Shown here: positions 1 to 7,452 of the stretch, one piece after another | How positions within the stretch are numbered: the first letter of the stretch is position 1 | Layout: each line of letters opens with the position of its first letter | Origin: an uncultured Senegalimassilia sp. | Lineage (GTDB): Bacteria; Actinomycetota; Coriobacteriia; Coriobacteriales; Eggerthellaceae | Assembly (NCBI RefSeq): GCF_934632265.1 | Contig: NZ_CAKTYH010000049.1 | Coordinates: 1-13,364 of the forward strand | DNA length: 13,364 nt | Direction of reading: 5' to 3' | Notes under the pieces: generated by a model | What the model saw: only the letters and a program-made list of their open reading frames with translations | Told to the model about the DNA's origin: nothing | The model's database searches: none | Made by a program: the position numbers and the translations under genes

Positions 1-432
1 GTATCCATGATGAGCGCGGCGCAGAAGGGCGCCGAGCGCGCTGCCGCCGAGTACGGCTTCGACGTGCCCATCACCTTGGGCATCACCGTGCTCACCTCCA
101 TGAGCCAGGCCGCCTTGGCCGACACCGGAGTCACGCGTCCCATGGCAGAGCAGGTCAACGTGCTCGCCGAGCAGGCGAAGCGCTCCGGCATCTCCGGCGT
201 CGTGGCGTCCCCGCAGGAAGCCGCCATGCTTCGCGAGGTGCTCGGTCCCGAGGGCTACATCGTCACGCCGGGCGTTCGTCCCGCGGGCAGCGCCCTGGGC
301 GATCAGTCCCGCGTGGCCACGCCCAAGCAGGCTTTCGATAACGGCGCTTCGCATATCGTCATCGGCCGCCCCATCACGCAGGCCGCCGACCCGGCCGCGG
401 CGTTCGACGCCATCGTGGCCGAGCTAGACTAG
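1..432 (+). CDS. pyrF: Orotidine 5'-phosphate decarboxylase, C-terminal part
   Basis: This is the 3' end of a gene that begins before the window; the frame is open from base 1 and stops with TAG at 430-432. The enzyme decarboxylates OMP to UMP, the last step of de novo pyrimidine synthesis, in the cytoplasm. The visible 143 residues hold the end of the TIM barrel. The phosphate-binding segment VTPGVRPAG is followed by DQSRVATPKQA and then by IVIGRPITQAADP, the order typical of the bacterial OMP decarboxylase C-terminus. The catalytic Asp/Lys cluster lies in the missing N-terminal half. The next gene starts 215 bases downstream behind its own promoter, so this is probably the end of a separate pyr transcript. 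I see no strong terminator after it. Identification is firm; completeness cannot be judged. Confidence 0.93.
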   Translation, partial: VSMMSAAQKGAERAAAEYGFDVPITLGITVLTSMSQAALADTGVTRPMAEQVNVLAEQAKRSGISGVVASPQEAAMLREVLGPEGYIVTPGVRPAGSALGDQSRVATPKQAFDNGASHIVIGRPITQAADPAAAFDAIVAELD

Positions 433-582
433 TGGGAATTTCGCGCGTTCGTGGCGTATCCGTCATCGTTCGTGCATAATATGTTGTCGCTGAAAAAGGG
501 CGGTTATGCGTTAGATTCAGAAGAATCCCAGGTACAGGGCCATTTTTCTGCGGAAACTTTTTTGTGATTTGGGTAACTGGTT

Positions 583-620
583 GTTGTCGATGACGGTTGA
601 CGTGCTAGTATCACGACAAC
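583..620. repeat. Inverted repeat flanking the mihF promoter
   Basis: GTTGTCG (583-589) is repeated as its exact reverse complement CGACAAC (614-620). The half-sites lie 31 bases apart centre to centre, about three helical turns. One covers the -35 box and the other covers the likely transcription start, which is where a repressor dimer or looping protein could bind. Seven-base arms can arise by chance, so the regulatory reading is tentative. Confidence 0.3.
584..611 (+). promoter_or_regulatory. Extended -10 promoter for mihF-gmk-rpoZ
   Basis: A -35-like TTGTCG (584-589) lies 16 bases before TAGTAT (606-611). The -10 box is preceded by TGC, giving the extended -10 form TGCTAGTAT at 603-611. 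The start of transcription would be near 618, leaving a leader of about 30 bases that carries the AAGGAG ribosome site before the mihF ATG. The surrounding 150 bases are markedly A/T-richer than the neighbouring genes. This is prediction from sequence only. Confidence 0.6.
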
Positions 621-647
621 GCTTGATTTACACGAAGGAGATTACTG

Positions 648-956
648 ATGGCTATTCCCCAACTCAGCCCTGAAGATCGTCAGGCGGCCCTTGAAAAGGC
701 CAAGGCCGCTCGCATCAAGCGCGCGCAGGTCCGTGATGATCTCAAGGCCGGCAAGCTCACGCTTGCCCAGGTGGTCGACATGAAAGACGACCCGGTCATC
801 GGCCGTATGAAGGTCTCCACGCTCATCGAAACTCTTCCCGGCTACGGCAAGGCCAAGGCTGAGAAGGTCATGAAGGAGCTGCAGATCGCCGAAAGCCGCC
901 GCCTGCGCGGTCTTGGCGAGCGTCAGCAGGTCGCGCTTCTCGAGCGTCTGGGCTAG
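648..956 (+). CDS. mihF: Actinobacterial integration host factor mIHF
   Basis: The 102-residue product matches the mycobacterial IHF family, unrelated to the IhfA/IhfB proteins of proteobacteria. These are small basic nucleoid proteins that bend DNA and influence supercoiling, replication and transcription. The N-terminus is a charged helix (residues 8-35, rich in Lys, Arg and Glu). It is followed by a helix-two-turn-helix region around MKVSTLIETLPGYGKAKA, and then by ESRRLRGLGERQ near the C-terminus, a hallmark of the family. The ATG is preceded by AAGGAG at good spacing. It is the first gene of a short operon with gmk (3-base gap) and rpoZ; mihF-gmk-rpoZ order is also known in mycobacteria. 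Length and motifs are normal for the family. Confidence 0.93.
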   Translation: MAIPQLSPEDRQAALEKAKAARIKRAQVRDDLKAGKLTLAQVVDMKDDPVIGRMKVSTLIETLPGYGKAKAEKVMKELQIAESRRLRGLGERQQVALLERLG

Positions 957-959
957 GCA

Positions 960-1532
960 GTGCGCCGCGGCAATCTGTTCGTCATCTCCGGGCCATCAGG
1001 TGCTGGCAAAGGCACGCTGGTGGCCCGACTTGTGCAGGCGGTTCCCGATGCGTGGGTCTCGGTTTCGGCTACCACGCGCAACCCCCGTGCAGGCGAGGTG
1101 GACGGCGTTCATTACCAGTTCAAAACAGAGGAGCAGTTCCAGCAGCTCATCGATTCCGATGGCCTGCTCGAATGGGCGGTGTACGGGTCGAACCATTACG
1201 GCACGCCCCGCGCCAGCGTCCAGGAGCATATGGCCGCAGGTCAGCAGGTCATCCTCGAGATCGATGTGCAGGGTGCGTTCCAAATCAGGGATAAGGTGCC
1301 CGATGCCCACCTGATCTTCATCGAGCCGCCTTCCATGGAGGTGCTCGAACAGCGCCTTCGCGGCCGCGATACCGAAACCGAGGAAGTCATCCAGCAGCGT
1401 CTTGCGGCTGCTAGGGTGGAGCTTTCCCGTAAAATGGAGTATGATATACAGCTTGTGAACGATAATCTTGACGAAGCTGTTGCGCAGCTCGTCTCATACG
1501 TGAACGAACAAGCCGAGAAAACGCGAGGTTAA
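960..1532 (+). CDS. gmk: Guanylate kinase
   Basis: The 190-residue enzyme phosphorylates GMP (and dGMP) to GDP with ATP, supplying guanine nucleotides for RNA, DNA and signalling. The P-loop GPSGAGKGT is at residues 11-19. The guanylate-kinase signature follows with SATTRNPRAGEVDGVHY (residues 36-52), which contributes GMP contacts, and the central LEIDVQGA strand is present. The start is GTG at 960, only three bases after the mihF stop, and I see no good Shine-Dalgarno sequence. Translation is therefore probably coupled to mihF. No later in-frame start keeps the P-loop strand intact, so GTG is the only sensible choice. Length is typical for bacterial Gmk. Confidence 0.96.
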   Translation: MRRGNLFVISGPSGAGKGTLVARLVQAVPDAWVSVSATTRNPRAGEVDGVHYQFKTEEQFQQLIDSDGLLEWAVYGSNHYGTPRASVQEHMAAGQQVILEIDVQGAFQIRDKVPDAHLIFIEPPSMEVLEQRLRGRDTETEEVIQQRLAAARVELSRKMEYDIQLVNDNLDEAVAQLVSYVNEQAEKTRG

Positions 1533-1539
1533 CTACCCT

Positions 1540-1800
1540 ATGAGCATCATCGAACCCAGGATCACCGACCTTCTGGACGCAACCGATAACGACCGTTTCC
1601 TGCTGTGCGCCCTGGCATCTAAGCGCGCCCATGACATCAACGACATGATGCGCGGCCAGCGCGATCGCGCCATCCAGCTGCAAACCGCCGTTGAAATCGC
1701 CAAGGCAGCGGACAAGAAGCCGCTTTCCATGGCTTTCTCGGAAATCGCCCGCGGCGACGTTTCCTACGACCCGGAAACCATCGACGCCGAGAACCACTAA
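1540..1800 (+). CDS. rpoZ: RNA polymerase omega subunit
   Basis: An 86-residue protein with the omega-subunit core: an N-terminal RITDLL segment, then DNDRFLLCALASKRAHDINDMMRGQ, whose ALASKRA-DIN pattern is the signature of omega. Omega wraps the C-terminal tail of beta' and helps RNA polymerase assemble; in some bacteria it also takes part in (p)ppGpp binding. The gene follows gmk by 7 bases, with a GAGG stretch inside the gmk end as a possible ribosome site, so it is the third gene of the mihF operon. In mycobacteria the next gene is coaBC; here thiI follows after 175 bases instead. Confidence 0.94.
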   Translation: MSIIEPRITDLLDATDNDRFLLCALASKRAHDINDMMRGQRDRAIQLQTAVEIAKAADKKPLSMAFSEIARGDVSYDPETIDAENH

Positions 1801-1892
1801 ACCTTTCTACGCCAAGCAGTTTTCGTTTGACGTGTGAACCCTCTGACGTTCTGCGCCTGCCTACGCTGATCATGTGCCGCGCTTTCAGTGCG

Positions 1893-1920
1893 TTGCAAGC
1901 AGCGTTATGGCGTGCAGAAT
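1893..1920 (+). promoter_or_regulatory. Possible thiI promoter
   Basis: TTGCAA (1893-1898) and CAGAAT (1915-1920) are separated by 16 bases, each matching four of six consensus positions. A start near 1927 would leave a leader of roughly 50 bases before thiI. The rest of the 175-base gap after rpoZ shows only a weak 6-bp stem near 1878-1892 and no U-tract terminator, so read-through from rpoZ is also possible. Confidence 0.3.
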
Positions 1921-1975
1921 GACAGGGGGTTTGTTCCGTTTACCCGCTTACCGTACGTTTTGAAGGGCTGTTCAT

Positions 1976-3193
1976 ATGACCGAATTCCAGCGCATTTGCC
2001 TGGTCCACTACCACGAGATCGGGTTGAAGGGGCATAATCGCTCCACCTTCGAGATGCGCCTTTTGAAAAACCTTGAGGCGTTGCTCTCCGATTTCGACGT
2101 GGTCACCATCCATCGCATCTCCGGCCGCTTGTGCGTGTTCTTGCGCGAGGGTACCGATTGGGAAACGGAAAAGCGCTGCGCTGACTTCATCCGCAAGGTT
2201 CCTGGCGTGGCCCGCGTTTCCTCCGGGTACAAGTGCGAGCGCGACTTGGCGCAAATGGAGCAAGCGGCCTTGGCGGCTATGGCGGATGTCGATGACTTCA
2301 CCAGCTTCAAGGTGCAGGCTCGACGCAACCATACCGATTTCGAAGTCGGTTCCATGGACATGAACCGCATCATCGGCGCTGCGTTGTGCGAGGCGCATCC
2401 TGAAAAGCAGGTCCAGATGAAGAACCCCGACGTGGTGGTGGGCGTGGAAGTGGTGCAAAACGCCGCTTATGTGTATGCTCGCAGCGTTCGCGGCGTGGGC
2501 GGTCTTCCGGTGGGAAGCTCGGGCAAGGTCGCGTGCCTGCTGTCAAGCGGCATCGACTCCCCGGTAGCCACGTGGCGCATGGCGCGTCGCGGCGCCGTGT
2601 GCATCGGCGTGCATTTCTCCGGCCGTCCGCAAACCAGCGATACCAGCGAGTATCTGGTTGACGACATCGCGCACGTGCTTGAGAAGACCGGCTGCATCGG
2701 GCGCGTGTACGTTGTCCCGTTCGGCGACTACCAGCGCGAGATCTCGCTGACGGTGCCGCCGCAGTTGCGCGTCATCATGTATCGCCGCCTTATGTTCAAG
2801 GTTGCGCAGGAAATCGCGCATCGTGAAGGAGCCAAAGCGCTCGTTACCGGCGAGTCGCTTGGTCAGGTGGCTTCGCAGACCTTGGATAACATCCGTTGTA
2901 CCGATGCGGCGGTGGACATGCCGGTGTTCCGCCCGCTTATCGGCACCGATAAGCTTGAGATCATCGATATGGCCCAGCAGGTCGGCACCTTCGAGATCTC
3001 GTCTCAGGATGCCCCCGATTGCTGCACGTTGTTCATGCCGCGCAACCCCGAAACGCATGCGCAGCTTGAGGACGTGCTTGAGGCCGAGGCCGCGCTGCCT
3101 ATCGAGCAGTGGGTCTCCGAGCTTGCGGATGCTGCAGAGCCGCACGATTACAAGTGCCCTGGGTACAAGAAGAAAAAGCCCCGCAAGGAATAG
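1976..3193 (+). CDS. thiI: tRNA 4-thiouridine synthetase, short form without rhodanese domain
   Basis: ThiI adenylates uridine 8 of tRNA and delivers sulfur to make s4U, a near-UV sensor; in some bacteria it also serves thiamine thiazole synthesis. The 405-residue protein begins with the ferredoxin-like domain (LVHYHEIGLKGHNRSTFE, residues 9-26), followed by a THUMP domain to about residue 165. The PP-loop ATP pyrophosphatase domain follows with SSGIDS at about residues 190-195. Near the C-terminus DAPDCCTLFMPRNP carries adjacent cysteines C349 and C350, one of which should correspond to the sulfur-relay cysteine of the family. The protein ends in a basic KKKKPRKE tail and lacks the extra rhodanese domain of the E. 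coli enzyme, as in Bacillus. GAAGGG lies 8 bases before the ATG. No cysteine desulfurase gene is adjacent, so its sulfur donor must be encoded elsewhere. Confidence 0.95.
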   Translation: MTEFQRICLVHYHEIGLKGHNRSTFEMRLLKNLEALLSDFDVVTIHRISGRLCVFLREGTDWETEKRCADFIRKVPGVARVSSGYKCERDLAQMEQAALAAMADVDDFTSFKVQARRNHTDFEVGSMDMNRIIGAALCEAHPEKQVQMKNPDVVVGVEVVQNAAYVYARSVRGVGGLPVGSSGKVACLLSSGIDSPVATWRMARRGAVCIGVHFSGRPQTSDTSEYLVDDIAHVLEKTGCIGRVYVVPFGDYQREISLTVPPQLRVIMYRRLMFKVAQEIAHREGAKALVTGESLGQVASQTLDNIRCTDAAVDMPVFRPLIGTDKLEIIDMAQQVGTFEISSQDAPDCCTLFMPRNPETHAQLEDVLEAEAALPIEQWVSELADAAEPHDYKCPGYKKKKPRKE

Positions 3194-3202
3194 CGTTTCC
3201 GG

Positions 3203-3228
3203 CGGATACCGACTTGGGTCGGCATCCG
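3203..3228 (+). repeat. Imperfect hairpin just after thiI
   Basis: An 11-bp stem with one A-C mismatch closes a TTGG loop: CGGATACCGAC (3203-3213) against GTCGGCATCCG (3218-3228). It begins 10 bases after the thiI stop and has no T-run behind it. It may protect the 3' end of the thiI message or act together with the stronger hairpin 24 bases further on. Confidence 0.45.
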
Positions 3229-3251
3229 ATTCTCGGGCGCAATAGAGGATT

Positions 3252-3291
3252 CATGCGAGAAGGCCGTGCTTTTGCGCGGCCTTCTCGCATG
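3252..3291 (+). terminator. Long perfect hairpin, probable thiI terminator
   Basis: The arms 3252-3269 and 3274-3291 form an 18-bp stem around a TTTT loop; the only non-Watson-Crick pair is a T-G wobble next to the top. The outer 15 bp (CATGCGAGAAGGCCG) are perfect. No T-tract follows on either strand, so it is not a classical intrinsic terminator. Position between thiI and comEA, and stability, still suggest transcript ending or 3'-end protection. A dispersed palindromic repeat is the alternative. Confidence 0.55.
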
Positions 3292-3394
3292 TGTCGGATT
3301 GCGCAAGGTTCGCAGGACAAGGGCTCGTCTTTTCGACAAGGGTTCTGCAAGATGGCGGAGCTATGCTTTCCAAAACCAAGGAAAGGGGCTCTGT

Positions 3395-4075
3395 ATGGAT
3401 TTTGTTCGGTACGCTGATTCGGTTCGTGCCAAGCTACATATGGGTGGAGCAAAGCTGCCCGTATTGATGGGCATCACTGCCGTCGCGATCTGCGTTTTGA
3501 TCGCTGGCGGCATTGGCTTGGCCTCGGTGCTGGCTCCGGATTCGGCCTTCACCGTCGAGAAGGTTGAGGGCTCGCAGGGGACGTCCGAACAGGCTGGCTC
3601 TTCGCAAGATGCGCCGGACTCGATATTTGTGCACGTGGGAGGATCGGTTGTAAATCCCGGGCTCTACGAGCTTGCCGGCGATGCGCGCGTGCAACAGGCT
3701 ATAGAAGCAGCCGGTGGATTTGCCGAGGAGGCTGCCGTCGATGCGCTCAACCTTGCCCGAGAAGTCAAGGATGGCGAACAAGTCATCGTTCCCAGCATGC
3801 GGCAAATCGCCGTTTCAGAGACGTTCGATGCGCAAGGCCTCGGATTGGACTCCCCGCAGCCAAGTGGAGCTTTGGCACAGGGGAAAGTCGACATCAATTC
3901 GGCAACCGCTGAGCAGCTTCAGCAGCTTAACGGGGTAGGGCCTGCATTGGCTCAGCGGATCGTTGCGGATAGGCAAGCGAATGGTCCTTTTAAAAGCCCC
4001 GAGGACCTCAAGCGCGTGTCCGGGATCGGCGACAAGAAGTATGCTTCGTTGGCGGATTCGATTTGCGTCGCGTGA
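3395..4075 (+). CDS. comEA: Competence protein ComEA, membrane-anchored DNA receptor
   Basis: ComEA binds double-stranded DNA outside the membrane and hands it to the ComEC channel during natural transformation. The 226-residue protein has a short cytoplasmic start and one membrane anchor (about residues 21-47). A Ser/Gln/Gly-rich linker leads to an SLBB domain (IFVHVGGSVVNPGLYEL, from about residue 75). A C-terminal helix-hairpin-helix DNA-binding domain starts near residue 164 (VDINSATAEQLQQLNGVGPALAQRI, then LKRVSGIGDKK). ATG at 3395 was chosen because GGAAAGGGG lies just upstream; the frame stays open back to 3266, but an earlier start would fall inside the 3252-3291 hairpin and place charged residues before the anchor. 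The stop overlaps the likely comEC start by four bases. Confidence 0.92.
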   Translation: MDFVRYADSVRAKLHMGGAKLPVLMGITAVAICVLIAGGIGLASVLAPDSAFTVEKVEGSQGTSEQAGSSQDAPDSIFVHVGGSVVNPGLYELAGDARVQQAIEAAGGFAEEAAVDALNLAREVKDGEQVIVPSMRQIAVSETFDAQGLGLDSPQPSGALAQGKVDINSATAEQLQQLNGVGPALAQRIVADRQANGPFKSPEDLKRVSGIGDKKYASLADSICVA

Positions 4076-6465
4076 GCGCCGCCCAAAGCGAGCTACTTCG
4101 AGGGTTAGTCGTCCCTGATGGTCGCACGGATGAGGATGATGCAGCGTTTCCTTCGCGTCCGGCGATTCCCCCGGTGCTCGCATTTGCGCTTGGCGTTTGG
4201 GCGGGCTGCGTTGCCTCGTTGGCGTTCGCGCGTTCGCTATCGATCGTTTTATGTGTGGTCGCGTGCGCGGTCGGGGCGGTAGCTTGCTTGTGCTGCACAT
4301 GCTTGATCTGGCGTTGTCGAAGATGCCTTCTTGCCCTGGTGCTGGTGGCAGGATTGTTCTGCGGTGCGACCTTGGGCTTCGTGCAGGGGGTTCGGCTCCA
4401 TCTTGCTCAACAGGTTGCTTCAGAGTCGCAGGGTCTGCTTCATGTAGTCGTCTTATCCGATGGCTCGGAAGGCGAATTCGGCGTTTCGTGCATGGCGCGA
4501 GTGCAAGCGGAGGGGTCAGCTCGATCGTTTGCGGCGAAAGTTTCCTTTCCCAGTGGGCATGCGGTGCCGTTCTATGGTCAACGGTTTAGCGGATATGGCT
4601 CGATTTCCGAGTTGTCGGACGATCGCGCATCGTGGGGCTGGCAACGCGGCATCGCCGCAAACGTCAAATTGAGAACCTGCGAGCAAGTGCCGCTTCAAGG
4701 TCCAGGCGCCGCGCTGCTATCGTTTCGGGAGCGTGCTGTTCGCGCGCTTACGGAACCCTTGCGTGGCGATAGGGGACTTGCGGCCGCTATCTCCTGTGGA
4801 TGGAGGGCTGATTTGCCGGAAGACGTGTATCGGCAATTCCAAGTGAGCGGCCTTGCGCATGTGGTTGCGGTATCGGGCGCCCATCTATCCATCGTAGCCG
4901 CGCTCGTTGCATCCTTGCTGGGCGCGCTGAGATTTCCTAAACCGGTGTCGATCGCCGCTCAGATCGCGTTACTCGTTGCGTACCTGGCGCTTACCGCCAT
5001 GCCTGCTTCTGCCATACGTGCCGCGTTGATGACGGTTGCCGGCATGACATCGTGGACGGCTCGGCGCCGGGCGTCTTCGTTATCTGCGCTAGGGTGCTGC
5101 ATCACCGTCATGCTCGCGCTCGATGCGCAAGCGGCGCTATCATCGTCATTTGCGCTCTCAGTGTTGGCAACGCTTGGGATCGTCCTGTTCGGCGGCATCA
5201 TGAATTCATGGCTTAGGTACAGTTTGGGATGGGTGCCCGCATTCATTCGCGAGGCATTGGCGCTGACGTTTGCGTCATCGGTGATCGCAACGCCGTTCTC
5301 GGCTGCCTTGTTTAGCCAACTTCCGCTGGCGGCCCCGTTTGCCAATATCGTTACCGCGCCGCTGTTCGGGCCGGTATGCGCAGCCGGCATTGTAGGAGCC
5401 GTTGCGTGTGCTTTGCTTCCGGCTCCGAACCTCGCAAGCTCCCTTGCTTGCGGGTGCGCCTGCTTGCTTCTGAAGGCCGTCCAAGCTTGCTCATCGATTC
5501 CCTATGCGAGCATTCCGATTGTCGCCCCGGTTTCGGTTGCGTTGTTCGCGGGTTTTACGGTCGCATGCGGATTGTGGTTATGGTGGCCTAAGCCGAATCG
5601 TCGATCGATGTTCCGGTTGATATCGGTAACCGGAATCTTATCCCTATTCGTGTTCGCGCTGGTAAACGTACCATTGTTGCAGCAAGGCTGCGAGATCGTC
5701 GCGCTCGACGTTGGGCAGGGCGATGCGATTTTGATTAGAAGCGGGAAGCGGTCCGTGCTCGTCGATACGGGCAACCAGGACGCAATGCTTCGCCAAGCAT
5801 TGGGGCGGCATCGCATCATACGCCTTGATGCCCTTATCATCACGCATCCCGACGACGACCATATGGCGTCGCTCGGCTCGCTTGATGGTGTGGTGCAGGT
5901 TGATCGGGTGCTCATTGCACGCGATGGCCTTACTTGCTCATGTGGATCTTGCGCAAAGCTTCGCCAGCAAGCCGAATCGCTGGTGGGGAAGGAGCGTGTT
6001 GCGGGGTTATCACAGGGCGATGCGTTTCGGGTCGGCGCATTCCGATTCACCTGTGTGTGGCCGGCCGCATTTCAAGATGAGGGAGGTAATTGCGATAGCC
6101 TATGTTTTACCGTTGACACCGACATTGATGGCGACGGCAACCGCGAATGGCGAAGCTTGCTGGTGGGGGATGCCGAGCATGAGGAGGTCTCGCAGATGCT
6201 ATCCGCCGGGTTGATCGAAGGGGTTGACGTATACAAAGTCGGGCATCACGGTTCGAAAAACGCGCTAACGGAGGATCAAGCTGCCATGTTGTCTCCTCAG
6301 GTTTCCCTCTGCTCGGTTGGTGCGCGCAATCGTTACGGGCATCCTGCCGCAACTACGGTGGATGCGCTGGAGCGGGCGGGAAGCGCAGTGCTGCGCACCG
6401 ACGAGCACGGGGACGTGACGTGCAGATTCGCTACAGACCGCATCAGCGTCACCACGCTGCGGTAG
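4072..6465 (+). CDS. comEC: Competence protein ComEC, DNA-uptake channel with metallo-beta-lactamase-like domain
   Basis: ComEC forms the membrane channel that takes single-stranded DNA into the cell. In the 797-residue product, hydrophobic helices near residues 32-105 precede a beta-rich OB-like region (about 115-215). The multi-helix Competence domain contains LAHVVAVSGAHLS near residue 268. A C-terminal metallo-beta-lactamase-like domain begins at about 543 (ALDVGQGDAILIR), with THPDDDH near 590 and VGHHGSKN near 723; the metal-binding pattern fits the nuclease proposed to degrade the non-transported strand. GTG at 4072 gives a GTGA overlap with comEA and is preferred; an in-frame TTG at 4063, 6 bases after GGCGGA, is possible. 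Odd points are ten cysteines in the first helices and a CxCxxC cluster (C622, C624, C627) in the nuclease domain. Codon use looks less C-ending than in neighbouring genes. Confidence 0.93.
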   Translation: MSAAQSELLRGLVVPDGRTDEDDAAFPSRPAIPPVLAFALGVWAGCVASLAFARSLSIVLCVVACAVGAVACLCCTCLIWRCRRCLLALVLVAGLFCGATLGFVQGVRLHLAQQVASESQGLLHVVVLSDGSEGEFGVSCMARVQAEGSARSFAAKVSFPSGHAVPFYGQRFSGYGSISELSDDRASWGWQRGIAANVKLRTCEQVPLQGPGAALLSFRERAVRALTEPLRGDRGLAAAISCGWRADLPEDVYRQFQVSGLAHVVAVSGAHLSIVAALVASLLGALRFPKPVSIAAQIALLVAYLALTAMPASAIRAALMTVAGMTSWTARRRASSLSALGCCITVMLALDAQAALSSSFALSVLATLGIVLFGGIMNSWLRYSLGWVPAFIREALALTFASSVIATPFSAALFSQLPLAAPFANIVTAPLFGPVCAAGIVGAVACALLPAPNLASSLACGCACLLLKAVQACSSIPYASIPIVAPVSVALFAGFTVACGLWLWWPKPNRRSMFRLISVTGILSLFVFALVNVPLLQQGCEIVALDVGQGDAILIRSGKRSVLVDTGNQDAMLRQALGRHRIIRLDALIITHPDDDHMASLGSLDGVVQVDRVLIARDGLTCSCGSCAKLRQQAESLVGKERVAGLSQGDAFRVGAFRFTCVWPAAFQDEGGNCDSLCFTVDTDIDGDGNREWRSLLVGDAEHEEVSQMLSAGLIEGVDVYKVGHHGSKNALTEDQAAMLSPQVSLCSVGARNRYGHPAATTVDALERAGSAVLRTDEHGDVTCRFATDRISVTTLR

Positions 6466-6474
6466 AATAACCCT

Positions 6475-7452
6475 ATGACTGACTCGAAGAACAATCAATC
6501 CCTGCTCCCCGTGTACCTCATCACCGGTGAGGATGCGCTGAAACGCGATGCCGTCATGAAGCGGCTTCGCACGCGCCTGTCGAGCATGGGCGACCTATCG
6601 TTTAACTCGGACGTGTTCGAGGGTGCTGAATTCACCGGCGACGACGTGGTCAACGCGTGCAACACCATCCCGTTCGCATCCCCGGTGCGATTGGTCGAGG
6701 TCCGCGAGGCCGACAAGCTTAAAAAGGCCGACTCGGAACCTATCGTCACCTACCTTGATTCGCCTTGCGAGACCACCGTGCTCGCTCTTGTGGCCGAGAA
6801 GCTGGCGAAGAACACGCGCTTGTACAAAGCGGTTGCCAAGCATGGCAAAACCGCGGTGATCGACTGTGCGCCGCCAAAGGCCCGTGACCTGCCGAAACTC
6901 GTGCGCTCCATGGCGGTAGGCCATGGCGTCACATTCTCGGAGGGCGCCGCTATAGCGCTCGTGAACCTGGTGGGCGAGGATACGGTTCATCTTGACGCCG
7001 AGATCAAGAAGGTGGCCCTTGCCCATTCCGGCGACGCGGCGGTCGGTGAGCAGGAGGTGCGCTCGCTTGTCAGCCGCACCGCCGAGGTCAAGCCTTGGGA
7101 GTTCGTGAACGCGTTCGCGGCGCGCGATACCGCCAAGTGCCTGCTTGACCTGCAGCGTATGAAATCGGTGTCCCCTCATGCGCTGCTCCCCATGTGCGTG
7201 ACGCGCATTCGAGAGCTTATGTGCGCGCAAAGCCTATCTGCCCGCGGCCAAGGTCGGGGGATTGCGGCTGCGCTCAAGCAGCCCGATTGGCGCGTGAAAA
7301 ACCATGCGGCTTGGGCGCGTAAGTTCACTCCTCAGGAGCTGCGGCGCGCGCTTATCACCGCACGCGACACCGAGCAGGCCATGAAAAGCGGCGCCGACCC
7401 CGACGCGGCGTTTCGCGAATGGGTTGTGAACGTCACCGCGAAGCGGGGGTAA
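6475..7452 (+). CDS. holA: DNA polymerase III delta subunit
   Basis: HolA is the clamp-opening wrench of the replicative clamp loader; it pulls open the beta sliding clamp. The 325-residue protein starts with VYLITGEDALKRDAVMKRL (residues about 13-31), the N-terminal pattern of the delta family. A RecA-like domain follows without a functional Walker A motif, as expected for delta. The middle helical domain includes GEDTVHLDAEIKKV, and the C-terminal collar domain includes AEVKPWEFVNAFAARD and a LLPMCVTRIREL helix. It starts 9 bases after comEC with no clear ribosome site, so it probably depends on coupling or on a leader-poor start. comEC-holA linkage is widespread in Gram-positive bacteria. 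It converges on rpsT. Confidence 0.93.
   Translation: MTDSKNNQSLLPVYLITGEDALKRDAVMKRLRTRLSSMGDLSFNSDVFEGAEFTGDDVVNACNTIPFASPVRLVEVREADKLKKADSEPIVTYLDSPCETTVLALVAEKLAKNTRLYKAVAKHGKTAVIDCAPPKARDLPKLVRSMAVGHGVTFSEGAAIALVNLVGEDTVHLDAEIKKVALAHSGDAAVGEQEVRSLVSRTAEVKPWEFVNAFAARDTAKCLLDLQRMKSVSPHALLPMCVTRIRELMCAQSLSARGQGRGIAAALKQPDWRVKNHAAWARKFTPQELRRALITARDTEQAMKSGADPDAAFREWVVNVTAKRG

Noticed and set aside
433..583. Possible pyrF terminator or small gene before the mihF promoter
   Set aside because: Only a CCC/GGG mini-stem near 528-540 followed by TTTTT is visible, too weak to call. CATAAT at 475-480 has no -35 partner.
3316..3342. GACAAGGG direct repeat (3316-3323 and 3335-3342) before comEA
   Set aside because: Eight-base repeat with no second element or promoter box around it; probably chance.
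3266..3394. Longer comEA start giving 43 extra residues
   Set aside because: The extension begins inside the 18-bp hairpin, lacks a ribosome site and would put an Arg-rich segment before the membrane anchor; the ATG at 3395 has a good GGAAAGGGG.
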